A stretch of 6,788 bases of DNA, taken from Pseudomonadota bacterium. GTDB taxonomy: Bacteria > Pseudomonadota > Gammaproteobacteria > Burkholderiales > Thiobacillaceae. Location: positions 1 through 6,788 of the forward strand of contig JAJYXA010000531.1 of assembly GCA_021791235.1 (NCBI GenBank), written 5' to 3'. Below the pieces are notes generated by a model. That model worked only from the letters and a program-made list of their open reading frames with translations. It did no database searches and had not been told where the DNA came from. The position numbers were made by a program, and so were the translations under genes. Below, in pieces: positions 1-6,277 of the stretch (its first letter is position 1; each line of letters opens with the position of its first letter).

Positions 1-1623
1 GTCGCGCTCCGGGCCGTCGGGCAGCCTTTGCGATGCTTCGTAGCGCCGGTCGTAGGCGGGAATCTCGGTGCAGCCGTTGTTGTTCTGGTGGATGTTCGGG
101 CCGTAGAACAATTGCATGAAGTTGTCGCCGTCGGGATAGTCGGCGATCCAGGGCGAGGTGCGCATCTGCAGATGGCATTCCTTCTCGGCCTTGAGGATGT
201 CGGGGAACTGCATCAGGTTGCTCGCCATGCGGATGCCGATGGAATCGAAGGTCTTCTTCCACATTTCCGACTCCTGCGTGCCGTTGGAGTCGGTGCGCGC
301 GGTGTAGGTGATGGTCAGCGGCTTGCCGTCGGGAAGCGTGCGGTAGCCGTCGGCGCCGCGCCGGTAGCCGTAGCGGTCGAGCAGGGCGTTGGCCAGGCGC
401 GGGTGATAGTGAACAGAACTCACGTAGTCCGGGTCGTAGCCGACGACGCCGGGCGGTATCGGGTATTGCAGTGGCACCGCTTCGCCGTTCCAGACCACGT
501 TGATCTCTTCCTGCACGTCGTAGGCCATCGCGATGGCGCGGCGCAGCGCGATCTTCGCCGGCGACAGGCCGCCGACCACCGGGTCCTGCATGTTCCAGTA
601 GTAGTAGCTGATCTCCGGGTCGATGATGCGCGACAGCCGTATGCCCTTGGCCGCCAGCTCGGGCCTCAGGTGGCCGTCCACCAGCGCCTTGGGCGCCAGC
701 GGCCCCTCCAGTTCGAGCAGATCGATCTGCCGGTCGAGGAAGGCCAGCCAGCGCGACTGGTCCTCGACCATGATGCGGATGTCGACCTTGCCGATCTGCG
801 GCATGCGCTTGCCACGCATCGCGGCGACGATGGCCCGGTCCCCGGGGTCGGAGCCGGCCTTGAAGTTCCAGATGAAGCCGCGATAGCCCGGGTTGGCGGT
901 GAGCACGATGCGCGAGCCGCGCACCCACTTCGAGAGCAGGTAGGCGCCGGTGCCGACCGGGTGGGCCATCACCTGACCCGAGGCGTCGCGGTACTTTTCG
1001 ATCACCTCGCGCGCCACCGCGCTGGTCGGCTCGTGCGCCAGGATCATGCCCAGGTTGTAGTCGGGATGCTTGAGGTGGATGCGCAGCGTGTACCGATCGA
1101 CCAGCTCGAAGCCGGGGATCGGCGCGTCGTAATCGAAGTGGCCGGTCTCCCGCGCGCGGGCGGCGGCCTCGTCGAAGCCCACCACCTTACCCTCGAACAG
1201 CCAGCTGTGCGGCGAAGCGAGCTTGGGATCGAGCAGGCGCTCGAAGGAATAGACGTAGTCGGCCATGGTCAGCTCGCGCGGCTTGCCGCCGAAGGCCGGG
1301 TCGGGCGAAAAATAGATGCCGCGCTTCAGATGGATGGTGTAGGTCTTGCCGCCGTCCGTGATCTCGGGCAGGGCGACGGCGGTCTGCGGCACCAGCTTGG
1401 CCGGGCGGGCGAGGTAGTCGTAGGTGTAGAGCGTCTCGAAGATCGACTGGATCACTTCCGCCGAATAAAGGTCGCGGGTGACCGCCGGGTCGAAGCCGGT
1501 CTCCGGGGCGACGAAGGCGTAGTGCAGCACCTTGTCCGGGTCGGCGGCGTGGGCCGCCGGCCACGGAGCCAGGCTCAGAAAACCTGCGCAGACCAGGGCG
1601 AGCAGCCAATTGAAGCGGCGCAT
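1..1623 (-). CDS. ABC transporter solute-binding protein, family 5 (DppA/OppA-like), C-terminus cut by window edge
   Basis: This is a periplasmic binding protein that would capture a solute, typically a peptide or similar organic compound in this family, and pass it to an ABC permease. The reading frame is open for 541 codons to the left edge, with no stop or frameshift. Residues 1-27 form a Sec signal peptide: MRRF start, hydrophobic core, AHA before the mature ADPDKV. The family hallmark HPVGTGAY lies at about residues 221-228, and ALRRAIAMAYD follows in the C-terminal half. Aligned with its neighbour, about 53 residues are missing at the C-terminus. Two mature cysteines, C483 and C518, match a pair in the neighbour. 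The ATG overlaps the upstream gene's stop (TGATG), which fixes the start and implies translational coupling. Family assignment is strong. The substrate is unknown, and no permease or ATPase gene is in view; those may lie further left. Confidence 0.93.
   Translation of the reverse strand, partial: MRRFNWLLALVCAGFLSLAPWPAAHAADPDKVLHYAFVAPETGFDPAVTRDLYSAEVIQSIFETLYTYDYLARPAKLVPQTAVALPEITDGGKTYTIHLKRGIYFSPDPAFGGKPRELTMADYVYSFERLLDPKLASPHSWLFEGKVVGFDEAAARARETGHFDYDAPIPGFELVDRYTLRIHLKHPDYNLGMILAHEPTSAVAREVIEKYRDASGQVMAHPVGTGAYLLSKWVRGSRIVLTANPGYRGFIWNFKAGSDPGDRAIVAAMRGKRMPQIGKVDIRIMVEDQSRWLAFLDRQIDLLELEGPLAPKALVDGHLRPELAAKGIRLSRIIDPEISYYYWNMQDPVVGGLSPAKIALRRAIAMAYDVQEEINVVWNGEAVPLQYPIPPGVVGYDPDYVSSVHYHPRLANALLDRYGYRRGADGYRTLPDGKPLTITYTARTDSNGTQESEMWKKTFDSIGIRMASNLMQFPDILKAEKECHLQMRTSPWIADYPDGDNFMQLFYGPNIHQNNNGCTEIPAYDRRYEASQRLPDGPERD
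316..361. repeat. Near-identical DNA block shared by the two binding-protein genes (second copy 2100-2145)
   Basis: The 46 bases at 316-361 match 2100-2145 at 45 positions; the only difference is 338 (g) versus 2122 (c). Both copies encode the GADGYRxLPDGKPL segment in the same frame. Two further shared blocks are 526-561 with 2310-2345 (35 of 36 bases) and 739-765 with 2523-2549 (27 of 27). The surrounding sequence is much more diverged. This is homology between paralogues, not a mobile repeat. Confidence 0.8.
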
Positions 1624-3443
1624 CAGTGCTTCACCACGTCGAGATACTGCCAGTCGGATTCCATGATCGGGTGTCGCTTGAAGCCTTCCACCCAGGGCCG
1701 CACCAGCCAGTTGCTCACCGGCGAGACGCCCAGTATCCAGGGGGTGTCGGCCTCCTCCTGCCGGTTCATCTCGATCACCAGGGCATTCCTCGCCGGCCCC
1801 GGCGGCGTCGCGAGGAATTTGCGGTAGAGGGCGTCATAGGCCTTCGACTCATAGCAGCTGTTGTTGCCCTGACCGATGTTCGGGCCGTAGAGCAGTTGCA
1901 GGAAATTCTCCGCCTCCGGGTAATCGGCCTGCCATGCGGATTGCCACATCGCGAGCTTGCACTGGGTGGCCGCTTTCAGGTTGTCGGCGAAGTTGCTCAC
2001 CGTGATGTTGAGGCGGATGCCGATCTTGTCCAGACCGCGCTTCCACAGCTCGCCGTACTGGCGCGACAGCGAGTCGGGTTCCTGGGTGAGGTGCACCACC
2101 AGCGGCTTGCCGTCGGGAAGCCTGCGGTAGCCGTCGGCGCCGCGCTTGTAGCCGAAGTGATCGAGCAGGCGGTTGGCCAGATCGCGATCGTAGGGGATGC
2201 TGCTGCGGTAGTTCGGGTCGTGCCCGACCACGCCCTCGGGCACGATCATCTCGGCCTGGGTCGCCTGGTTCTGGCGGATCAGCCTGATCTCCTTGTCGAT
2301 ATCGTAGGACATCGCGATGGCCCGGCGCAGCGCGATCTTCGCCGGACTGTCGCCGCCCAGCACCGGGTCGCGCATGTTGAACAGGGTGTAGGTGATCGCG
2401 GGCAGCACTTGGCGATACAGGCGGATGCCCTGCTTGGCAAACGCGGGCTTCAGGCGGTCGCCGTCCATGACGATGGGCGCGGCGCTCTGCGGCAAGCCGA
2501 CGAGATCCAGTTGGCCGCCCTCGAAGGCCAGCCAGCGCGACTGGTCCTCCTCGATGATGCTGATCTCGACCCGTCCCACCTGGGGCATGTGCTTGCCGCG
2601 CATTTCGCGCACCAGCTGGTCGTCCCAGGCGCTGCCGGTGGACTTGAAATTCCAGATATAGCCGCGGTAGTCGGGATTGGCGGTGAGCACGATCTTGCTG
2701 CGCGGTACGTATTGGCTGAGCTGATAGGGACCGGTGCCGACCGGATGGGCGCCGCTCTGGGCGCCGTATTCCGTGATCACCTCGCGCGCCACCGCGGCCA
2801 GCGCCGGGTAGGCGACGGCATAGAGGAAGTTGAAATCGGGATGGGTCAGTTGCACCTTCAGGGTGTAGCGGTCGGGCGCGCTGAGTCCCGCCACCGGCGC
2901 ATCGTAATCGAAGTGCCCGGTCTTCCTGGCACGGGCGACCAGCGCGTCCAGGCCGACGATCCTGCCGGAGAGCAGGTAGGCCGAGGGCGAATGGATCGCC
3001 GGATCGAGCAGCCGCTCGAAGGTGTAGACGTAGTCCTGCGCCGTCAGCTCGCGGCGCTGTCCCTTGAAGGCCGGGTCGGGGGTGAAGTAAATCCCCTTCT
3101 TGACGTGGAAGATGTAGGTCTTGCCGCCGTCCTCCACTTCCGGCATGGCGGTCGCGGTCAGGGGTACGAGCTCGGCCGGGCGGGCGAGATAGTCGTAGGT
3201 GAGCAGGGGCTCGAAGATCGACTCGGCGACCCAGATCGAGTAGGCGTTGTAGGTGCGGGCGATGTCGAAGCCGTCGTCGGCGGCGACGAATGCGGCGTGG
3301 ATGACCTTGTGCGGGTCGGCCGGGCTGGTGGCCGTGTTTGGCCCGGCCCAAGCCGTCTGCCCCGCGGTCACGGCGATGAATAGGACAGAGATGGTGGCGC
3401 CGGCTGCAATCCATTCCCGCCAGCCGCCCTTGCGCAATACCAT
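1623..3443 (-). CDS. ABC transporter solute-binding protein, family 5 (DppA/OppA-like), complete
   Basis: This is a complete periplasmic solute-binding protein of 606 residues, somewhat longer than typical DppA/OppA proteins. From the chosen start, residues 1-33 form a signal peptide: a basic, Trp-containing N-region, the core ISVLFIAVTAG, and a likely cut after AWA. SBP family 5 features include GGKTYIFHVKKGIYF, HPVGTGPY at about residues 233-240, ALRRAIAMSYD in the second half and the closing WQYLDVVKH. Cysteines 495 and 530 may form a disulfide. I chose ATG at 3443 because GAGGA lies 6 nt upstream. An ATG at 3458 and a TTG at 3461 are in frame but have weak ribosome sites. The gene leads an operon with the paralogue downstream and is divergent from the LAL regulator, its probable controller. 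Family 5 also includes binders of nickel, heme, opines and oligosaccharides, so a peptide substrate is not assured. Confidence 0.94.
   Translation of the reverse strand: MVLRKGGWREWIAAGATISVLFIAVTAGQTAWAGPNTATSPADPHKVIHAAFVAADDGFDIARTYNAYSIWVAESIFEPLLTYDYLARPAELVPLTATAMPEVEDGGKTYIFHVKKGIYFTPDPAFKGQRRELTAQDYVYTFERLLDPAIHSPSAYLLSGRIVGLDALVARARKTGHFDYDAPVAGLSAPDRYTLKVQLTHPDFNFLYAVAYPALAAVAREVITEYGAQSGAHPVGTGPYQLSQYVPRSKIVLTANPDYRGYIWNFKSTGSAWDDQLVREMRGKHMPQVGRVEISIIEEDQSRWLAFEGGQLDLVGLPQSAAPIVMDGDRLKPAFAKQGIRLYRQVLPAITYTLFNMRDPVLGGDSPAKIALRRAIAMSYDIDKEIRLIRQNQATQAEMIVPEGVVGHDPNYRSSIPYDRDLANRLLDHFGYKRGADGYRRLPDGKPLVVHLTQEPDSLSRQYGELWKRGLDKIGIRLNITVSNFADNLKAATQCKLAMWQSAWQADYPEAENFLQLLYGPNIGQGNNSCYESKAYDALYRKFLATPPGPARNALVIEMNRQEEADTPWILGVSPVSNWLVRPWVEGFKRHPIMESDWQYLDVVKH
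1631..1635 (-). promoter_or_regulatory. Ribosome binding site and TGATG coupling junction between the two binding-protein genes
   Basis: On the minus strand GGTGA lies 7 nt before the ATG at 1623, inside the last codons of the upstream gene. That gene's TGA stop shares its final A with the ATG. This arrangement supports the assigned start and suggests that ribosomes ending the first protein re-initiate on the second. The one-base overlap is seen directly; coupling is inferred. Confidence 0.6.
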
Positions 3444-3449
3444 CGACCA

Positions 3450-3454
3450 TCCTC
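3450..3454 (-). promoter_or_regulatory. Ribosome binding site deciding the start of the complete binding protein
   Basis: On the minus strand GAGGA ends 6 nt before the ATG at 3443, close to ideal spacing. The alternative in-frame starts at 3458 (ATG) and 3461 (TTG) are preceded mainly by a T-rich stretch with only a distant GGG. The shorter product also has a cleaner signal-peptide N-region. Confidence 0.65.
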
Positions 3455-3474
3455 GCATCAAACAAAACCCGGAA

Positions 3475-3480
3475 AATATA
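3475..3480 (-). promoter_or_regulatory. Candidate -10 element for the binding-protein operon
   Basis: Read on the minus strand this is TATATT, five of six matches to TATAAT, in the only AT-rich patch of the intergenic region. Transcription would start near 3468, about 25 nt before the chosen ATG. No recognisable TTGACA-like -35 lies 16-19 nt upstream, where the sequence is GC-rich (about 3497-3505). A good -10 with a poor -35 is the pattern expected of an activator-dependent promoter. This is inferred from sequence only. Confidence 0.4.
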
Positions 3481-3512
3481 CACCAAAGGTTCTACCCGGT
3501 CGCGCCGGCTTA

Positions 3513-3532
3513 GGGTGGGGACTTCCCCCCCC
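3513..3532. promoter_or_regulatory. G/C-tract palindrome, candidate operator shared by both divergent promoters
   Basis: The arms GGGTGGGGA and TCCCCCCCC flank a 2 nt centre (CT) and pair at 8 of 9 positions; the mismatch is 3516/3529. The inner GGGGA/TCCCC arms are perfect. The centre lies about 55 bp upstream of the predicted start of the binding-protein operon, a plausible activator position. The palindrome also covers the place where the regulator's own -35 would be. The GGGGA core resembles the start of the E. coli MalT box, but the rest does not match well. Operator function is inferred. Confidence 0.4.
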
Positions 3533-3545
3533 GACGTGAGATAAT
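3517..3545 (+). promoter_or_regulatory. Candidate promoter of the LAL regulator gene
   Basis: GATAAT at 3540-3545 matches the -10 consensus at five of six positions. With a 17 nt spacer the -35 hexamer would be GGGGAC (3517-3522), which is poor and lies inside the palindrome. A start near 3552 would give a leader of about 17 nt, just long enough to include AGGA at 3556. Weak constitutive expression, or control by the factor binding the palindrome, would fit. Confidence 0.35.
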
Positions 3546-3555
3546 CGCGGCCACC

Positions 3556-3559
3556 AGGA
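3556..3559 (+). promoter_or_regulatory. Ribosome binding site of the LAL regulator
   Basis: AGGA ends 9 nt before the ATG at 3569. A second purine run, AAGGGGG at 3561-3567, is too close to that ATG but would serve an in-frame GTG at 3578, giving a protein three residues shorter. The ATG is preferred. The choice does not affect any domain. Confidence 0.5.
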
Positions 3560-3568
3560 CAAGGGGGC

Positions 3569-6244
3569 ATGAGCGTAGTGGACCCGAAGTTTCGTATCAA
3601 GACGACGCCGCCGGGCATGCGCAGGAACTTCCTGCAGCGCGAACGGCTGTCGCTGACCAGTGCGCCCTATTCGGATTGCCAGGTCGTCATGATCCGCGCC
3701 GGCGGGGGCTTCGGCAAAACTTCGTTGTTGTCCCAGTGGCGGGCGGAATGCCTGAGCAGGCAGGAGCGCGCCGGCTGGCTGGCCCTGGACCAGGGCGACG
3801 ACCCATTGAGCTTCGCCCACGGCTTGAACCATTGCCTCGATGCCGATGGCGGACGGGGAGAGAAGATCGTCCCGGAGGGCCTCTGCGATTGCAGCGACGG
3901 CATCGAGGCGCTGACCCTGCTGATCGGCGCGATCATCGACTCGCCCGGGCCGATTGCGCTGATACTGGACGATCTGCACGCCCTGCCCCGGGAGACCCTG
4001 GCGACGTCCATCCCCTACCTGATCCAGAACGCGCCGCCCAACCTGAGATTGCTGCTCGGCTCGCGCAACTATTTCAAATCGATTTCATCGAGCCTGTTGA
4101 AGCGCGGCGACTTCGCCCTGGTCGGCGAAGACGATCTGCGCTTTTCCGAGCAGGAAACGCTGGCGATATTCCGCTCCCGGCCGGACATGAGGGTGGAGCG
4201 CGAGGAGGCGGTGAGGATACACGCGCTGTCGGAGGGCTGGCCGCTGGGTCTGGACATCGCTCTGGTCGCCATCGCGGCCTCCCCCAACCGCGGCGAATTG
4301 CTGAGCCGGCTGTCGATCGGCAGCGACGACATCGCGCTGCATCTCCTGGAATCCTTGAGCGCCAGCCTGTCCGACTACGACCTGGCCTTGCTCTGCCGCT
4401 TGTCGGTGTTCGATGTCATCCGCCCCGCGCTGGTGAAGAGCGTCTTTCCCGATCCGCACGCCTTCGATCGGCTGGAGACGCTGTACCAGACATCGTCCCT
4501 GCTCACCAAGGCCGACGGCGCCGACTGGCTGAGCCTGCATCTCCTGGTCAGGCAGCATTTGCACAAGCGCTACCAGGCATTGCCGGCCGAAGAGCGGCAT
4601 GCCTTCTCCCTCTCAGTGGCAAACTGGTATGCGGACCAGGGTCTGTTCGAGGAAGCGGTCGATCACGCCTTCGCCGCGAACCGGCCGGATCTCGCCGGCC
4701 GCTTTGCCGAGAATTGCCTGTTCGAACTGGTCGCTCAGGGGCGCATCGCCAAGGCGATGGATTGCGTTGCCGGTCTCGCGCCGGCAGACATCATGGCCCG
4801 GCCCGCGCTCAGGATCGCCGCCGCCTGGACCCACGTCCTGTGCCGCGATCTGGTGCGGGCCAGGGAACTGTCCGAACTGATCGCCGGGCATCCGGACGCC
4901 ACCGAGACCGAGCGCATCGAGGCGCAGCTGCTCGATGCCGCGATTGCGCAAATGGCCGACGACCGTGCCGGCAGTTTCGCGATCCTGAGCTCCCTGGACG
5001 GGGTCGCAGCGATCGGCACCGGCTTCCAGATGCAGGTTCTGTCGCTGCTGCGCGCGATGGCCATGCTCGATCGGGGCCGGCCCGCGGAAACACGGCAGAT
5101 CCTTTTTCTGGCCAAGCAGTCATCGGGCAAGCGGGTATCGGCCTTTCTGTCGAATCTGATGGAGTGGGTGATCGGCTGTTCCTACCTGAGGGAGGGCCGC
5201 TACGCGGATGCGGAGGCGCATCTCAACGCGCACCTGCAAAAGGCCGAAGAAAAATGGGGCCGGCGCAACAACATGGCGGTGCTCCTGGCCGGGCACCTGG
5301 CCTTTGCCCTGCTCGAACAGGGCAAGACGGAGCAGGCCAAGTCGGTGCTCGCCGATCGTCTGGATGCGCTGGAGAAGTTCGGCATGGCCGAACCTCTTAT
5401 CGTCGCCTATCTTTCCCTCTACTTCAGCGAGATCGCGTCGGGCCGGCCCGAGCAGGGCGTTCGCTACCTGTGGGCACTGAGGGACAACGGCACCAATCTG
5501 CGCATGCCCAGGCTGATTCTGCGCGCCTGCTACGAGGAGATCAGGTTTCGCGCGCTGCAGCAGGACGTCGCCGGCGCGTGCCGCGCCCACGCCGAACTGG
5601 AGTCATTGCCGCTGCGCATGGACGGCGATGACCCCGACTACCTGGTGAGCTTCGATCAGCTCCATGTCGAACTCGGGCACGCCTTTTACCATTTCGCCTG
5701 CGAGCGTTATGCGGACGCTTTGGCTTGCTTCCAGCGTGCCGGCGCCATCGCGGCCCGAATGGGCCGACAGAAGGAGGCCAACGAGATTGCCTTGTTCTCG
5801 GCGGTCGCGGGCAGGCTGCTGGGCGTCGCCAGGGAGGAGGGCAGCGTCAGTATTTCTTTCAGCACCCAGACCCTGGTCCAGCATGCCGCGCCCGCTTTGC
5901 GCCGGCTGTGCGTTGGCGTTGACGGACTGGATTGGCGCGATGTGCTTGCCTTGCGGCCGTTTCCCCAGCCGATACAGGTGCCGTCGGGATCCGCCGGCGA
6001 GGGCCGGATGCTGACCCGGAAGGAGACGGACATTCTGCTGCTGCTCCGCTCCGGCGCGGTGAACAAGCAGATCGCCCGAACGCTGGGGATCAGCCTGGAG
6101 ACCGTCAAATGGCACCTGAAGAACATCTACGGCAAGCTCAACGTCTCCGGCCGCAAGCATGCGATCTCCCAGGGACAGCGCCTGGGTCTGTTCGAGGGGC
6201 AGGAGCAATCCCCTCGGCGGGAACGGGCGCTGCCGCTGCAGTGA
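3569..6244 (+). CDS. MalT/LAL-type transcriptional regulator (STAND ATPase with C-terminal LuxR HTH)
   Basis: This is an 891-residue cytoplasmic regulator, the usual size for large ATP-binding LuxR (LAL) proteins. Its domains in order are as follows. The N-terminal NTPase has Walker A AGGGFGKT (residues 44-51), Walker B LILDDLH (about 131-137) and the GSR motif (164-166). A winged-helix-like section follows, with EGWPLGLD (222-229), the LHLLVRQ segment (from 323) and WYADQG (from 353). Residues about 380-790 are Ala/Leu-rich helical repeats of MalT/TPR type, where the inducer would bind. The LuxR HTH spans about 813-876, with LTRKE, NKQIARTLGIS and TVKWHLKNIYGKLNV. In characterised members such as MalT, ATP and inducer drive oligomerisation and promoter activation. 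It is transcribed divergently from the binding-protein operon, its likely target, across 125 bp that hold a palindrome. All catalytic and DNA-binding motifs look intact. The inducer is unknown, so no gene symbol is given. Confidence 0.95.
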   Translation: MSVVDPKFRIKTTPPGMRRNFLQRERLSLTSAPYSDCQVVMIRAGGGFGKTSLLSQWRAECLSRQERAGWLALDQGDDPLSFAHGLNHCLDADGGRGEKIVPEGLCDCSDGIEALTLLIGAIIDSPGPIALILDDLHALPRETLATSIPYLIQNAPPNLRLLLGSRNYFKSISSSLLKRGDFALVGEDDLRFSEQETLAIFRSRPDMRVEREEAVRIHALSEGWPLGLDIALVAIAASPNRGELLSRLSIGSDDIALHLLESLSASLSDYDLALLCRLSVFDVIRPALVKSVFPDPHAFDRLETLYQTSSLLTKADGADWLSLHLLVRQHLHKRYQALPAEERHAFSLSVANWYADQGLFEEAVDHAFAANRPDLAGRFAENCLFELVAQGRIAKAMDCVAGLAPADIMARPALRIAAAWTHVLCRDLVRARELSELIAGHPDATETERIEAQLLDAAIAQMADDRAGSFAILSSLDGVAAIGTGFQMQVLSLLRAMAMLDRGRPAETRQILFLAKQSSGKRVSAFLSNLMEWVIGCSYLREGRYADAEAHLNAHLQKAEEKWGRRNNMAVLLAGHLAFALLEQGKTEQAKSVLADRLDALEKFGMAEPLIVAYLSLYFSEIASGRPEQGVRYLWALRDNGTNLRMPRLILRACYEEIRFRALQQDVAGACRAHAELESLPLRMDGDDPDYLVSFDQLHVELGHAFYHFACERYADALACFQRAGAIAARMGRQKEANEIALFSAVAGRLLGVAREEGSVSISFSTQTLVQHAAPALRRLCVGVDGLDWRDVLALRPFPQPIQVPSGSAGEGRMLTRKETDILLLLRSGAVNKQIARTLGISLETVKWHLKNIYGKLNVSGRKHAISQGQRLGLFEGQEQSPRRERALPLQ

Positions 6245-6255
6245 CCGGATCGGAA

Positions 6256-6273
6256 GCGCCGTGTCAGCGGCGC
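6256..6273. terminator. Short hairpin between convergent genes, possible weak terminator
   Basis: GCGCCG (6256-6261) and CGGCGC (6268-6273) form a perfect 6 bp GC stem with a 6 nt loop in the 33 bp gap between the convergent regulator and OmpW gene ends. No T-run follows on the plus strand; on the minus strand only TTCC follows. If it terminates at all it is not a canonical intrinsic terminator. Its position at a convergent junction is the main support. Confidence 0.35.
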
Positions 6274-6277
6274 CGAC

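Noticed and set aside
1187..1609. 140-codon minus-strand frame within the partial binding protein
   Set aside because: It is out of frame with the 541-codon open frame starting at 1623, which has a signal peptide and family motifs.
1582..1623. Possible lipoprotein signal (Cys12) in the partial binding protein
   Set aside because: The residues before the Cys are A-L-V, which do not fit the lipobox, and the Cys is only 12 residues in, inside the hydrophobic core. The AHA site before ADPDKV is a good signal peptidase I cut.
28..3383. Two long plus-strand open frames (28-1827 and 1626-3383, about 600 codons each) opposite the binding-protein genes
   Set aside because: Their translations are Val/Gly/Arg/His-rich with no recognisable domain or signal peptide. 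Both lie in the same register opposite paralogous genes, as expected of antisense shadows in GC-rich coding DNA. The minus strand carries clear full-length family 5 proteins.
3496..3508. CCGG-N5-CCGG inverted repeat in the intergenic region
   Set aside because: Four-base GC arms are expected by chance in DNA of this composition, and extension fails immediately on both sides.
1849..3618. 589-codon minus-strand frame overlapping the complete binding protein and crossing the promoter region
   Set aside because: It is a shifted-frame shadow, Arg/Pro/Gly-rich without motifs, and it overlaps the real gene and the regulator start.
3676..5631. 651-codon plus-strand frame inside the regulator gene
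   Set aside because: It is a +2 shadow with Arg/Ala/Gly-rich low-information sequence. The regulator frame carries the Walker, helical-repeat and HTH motifs across the same bases.
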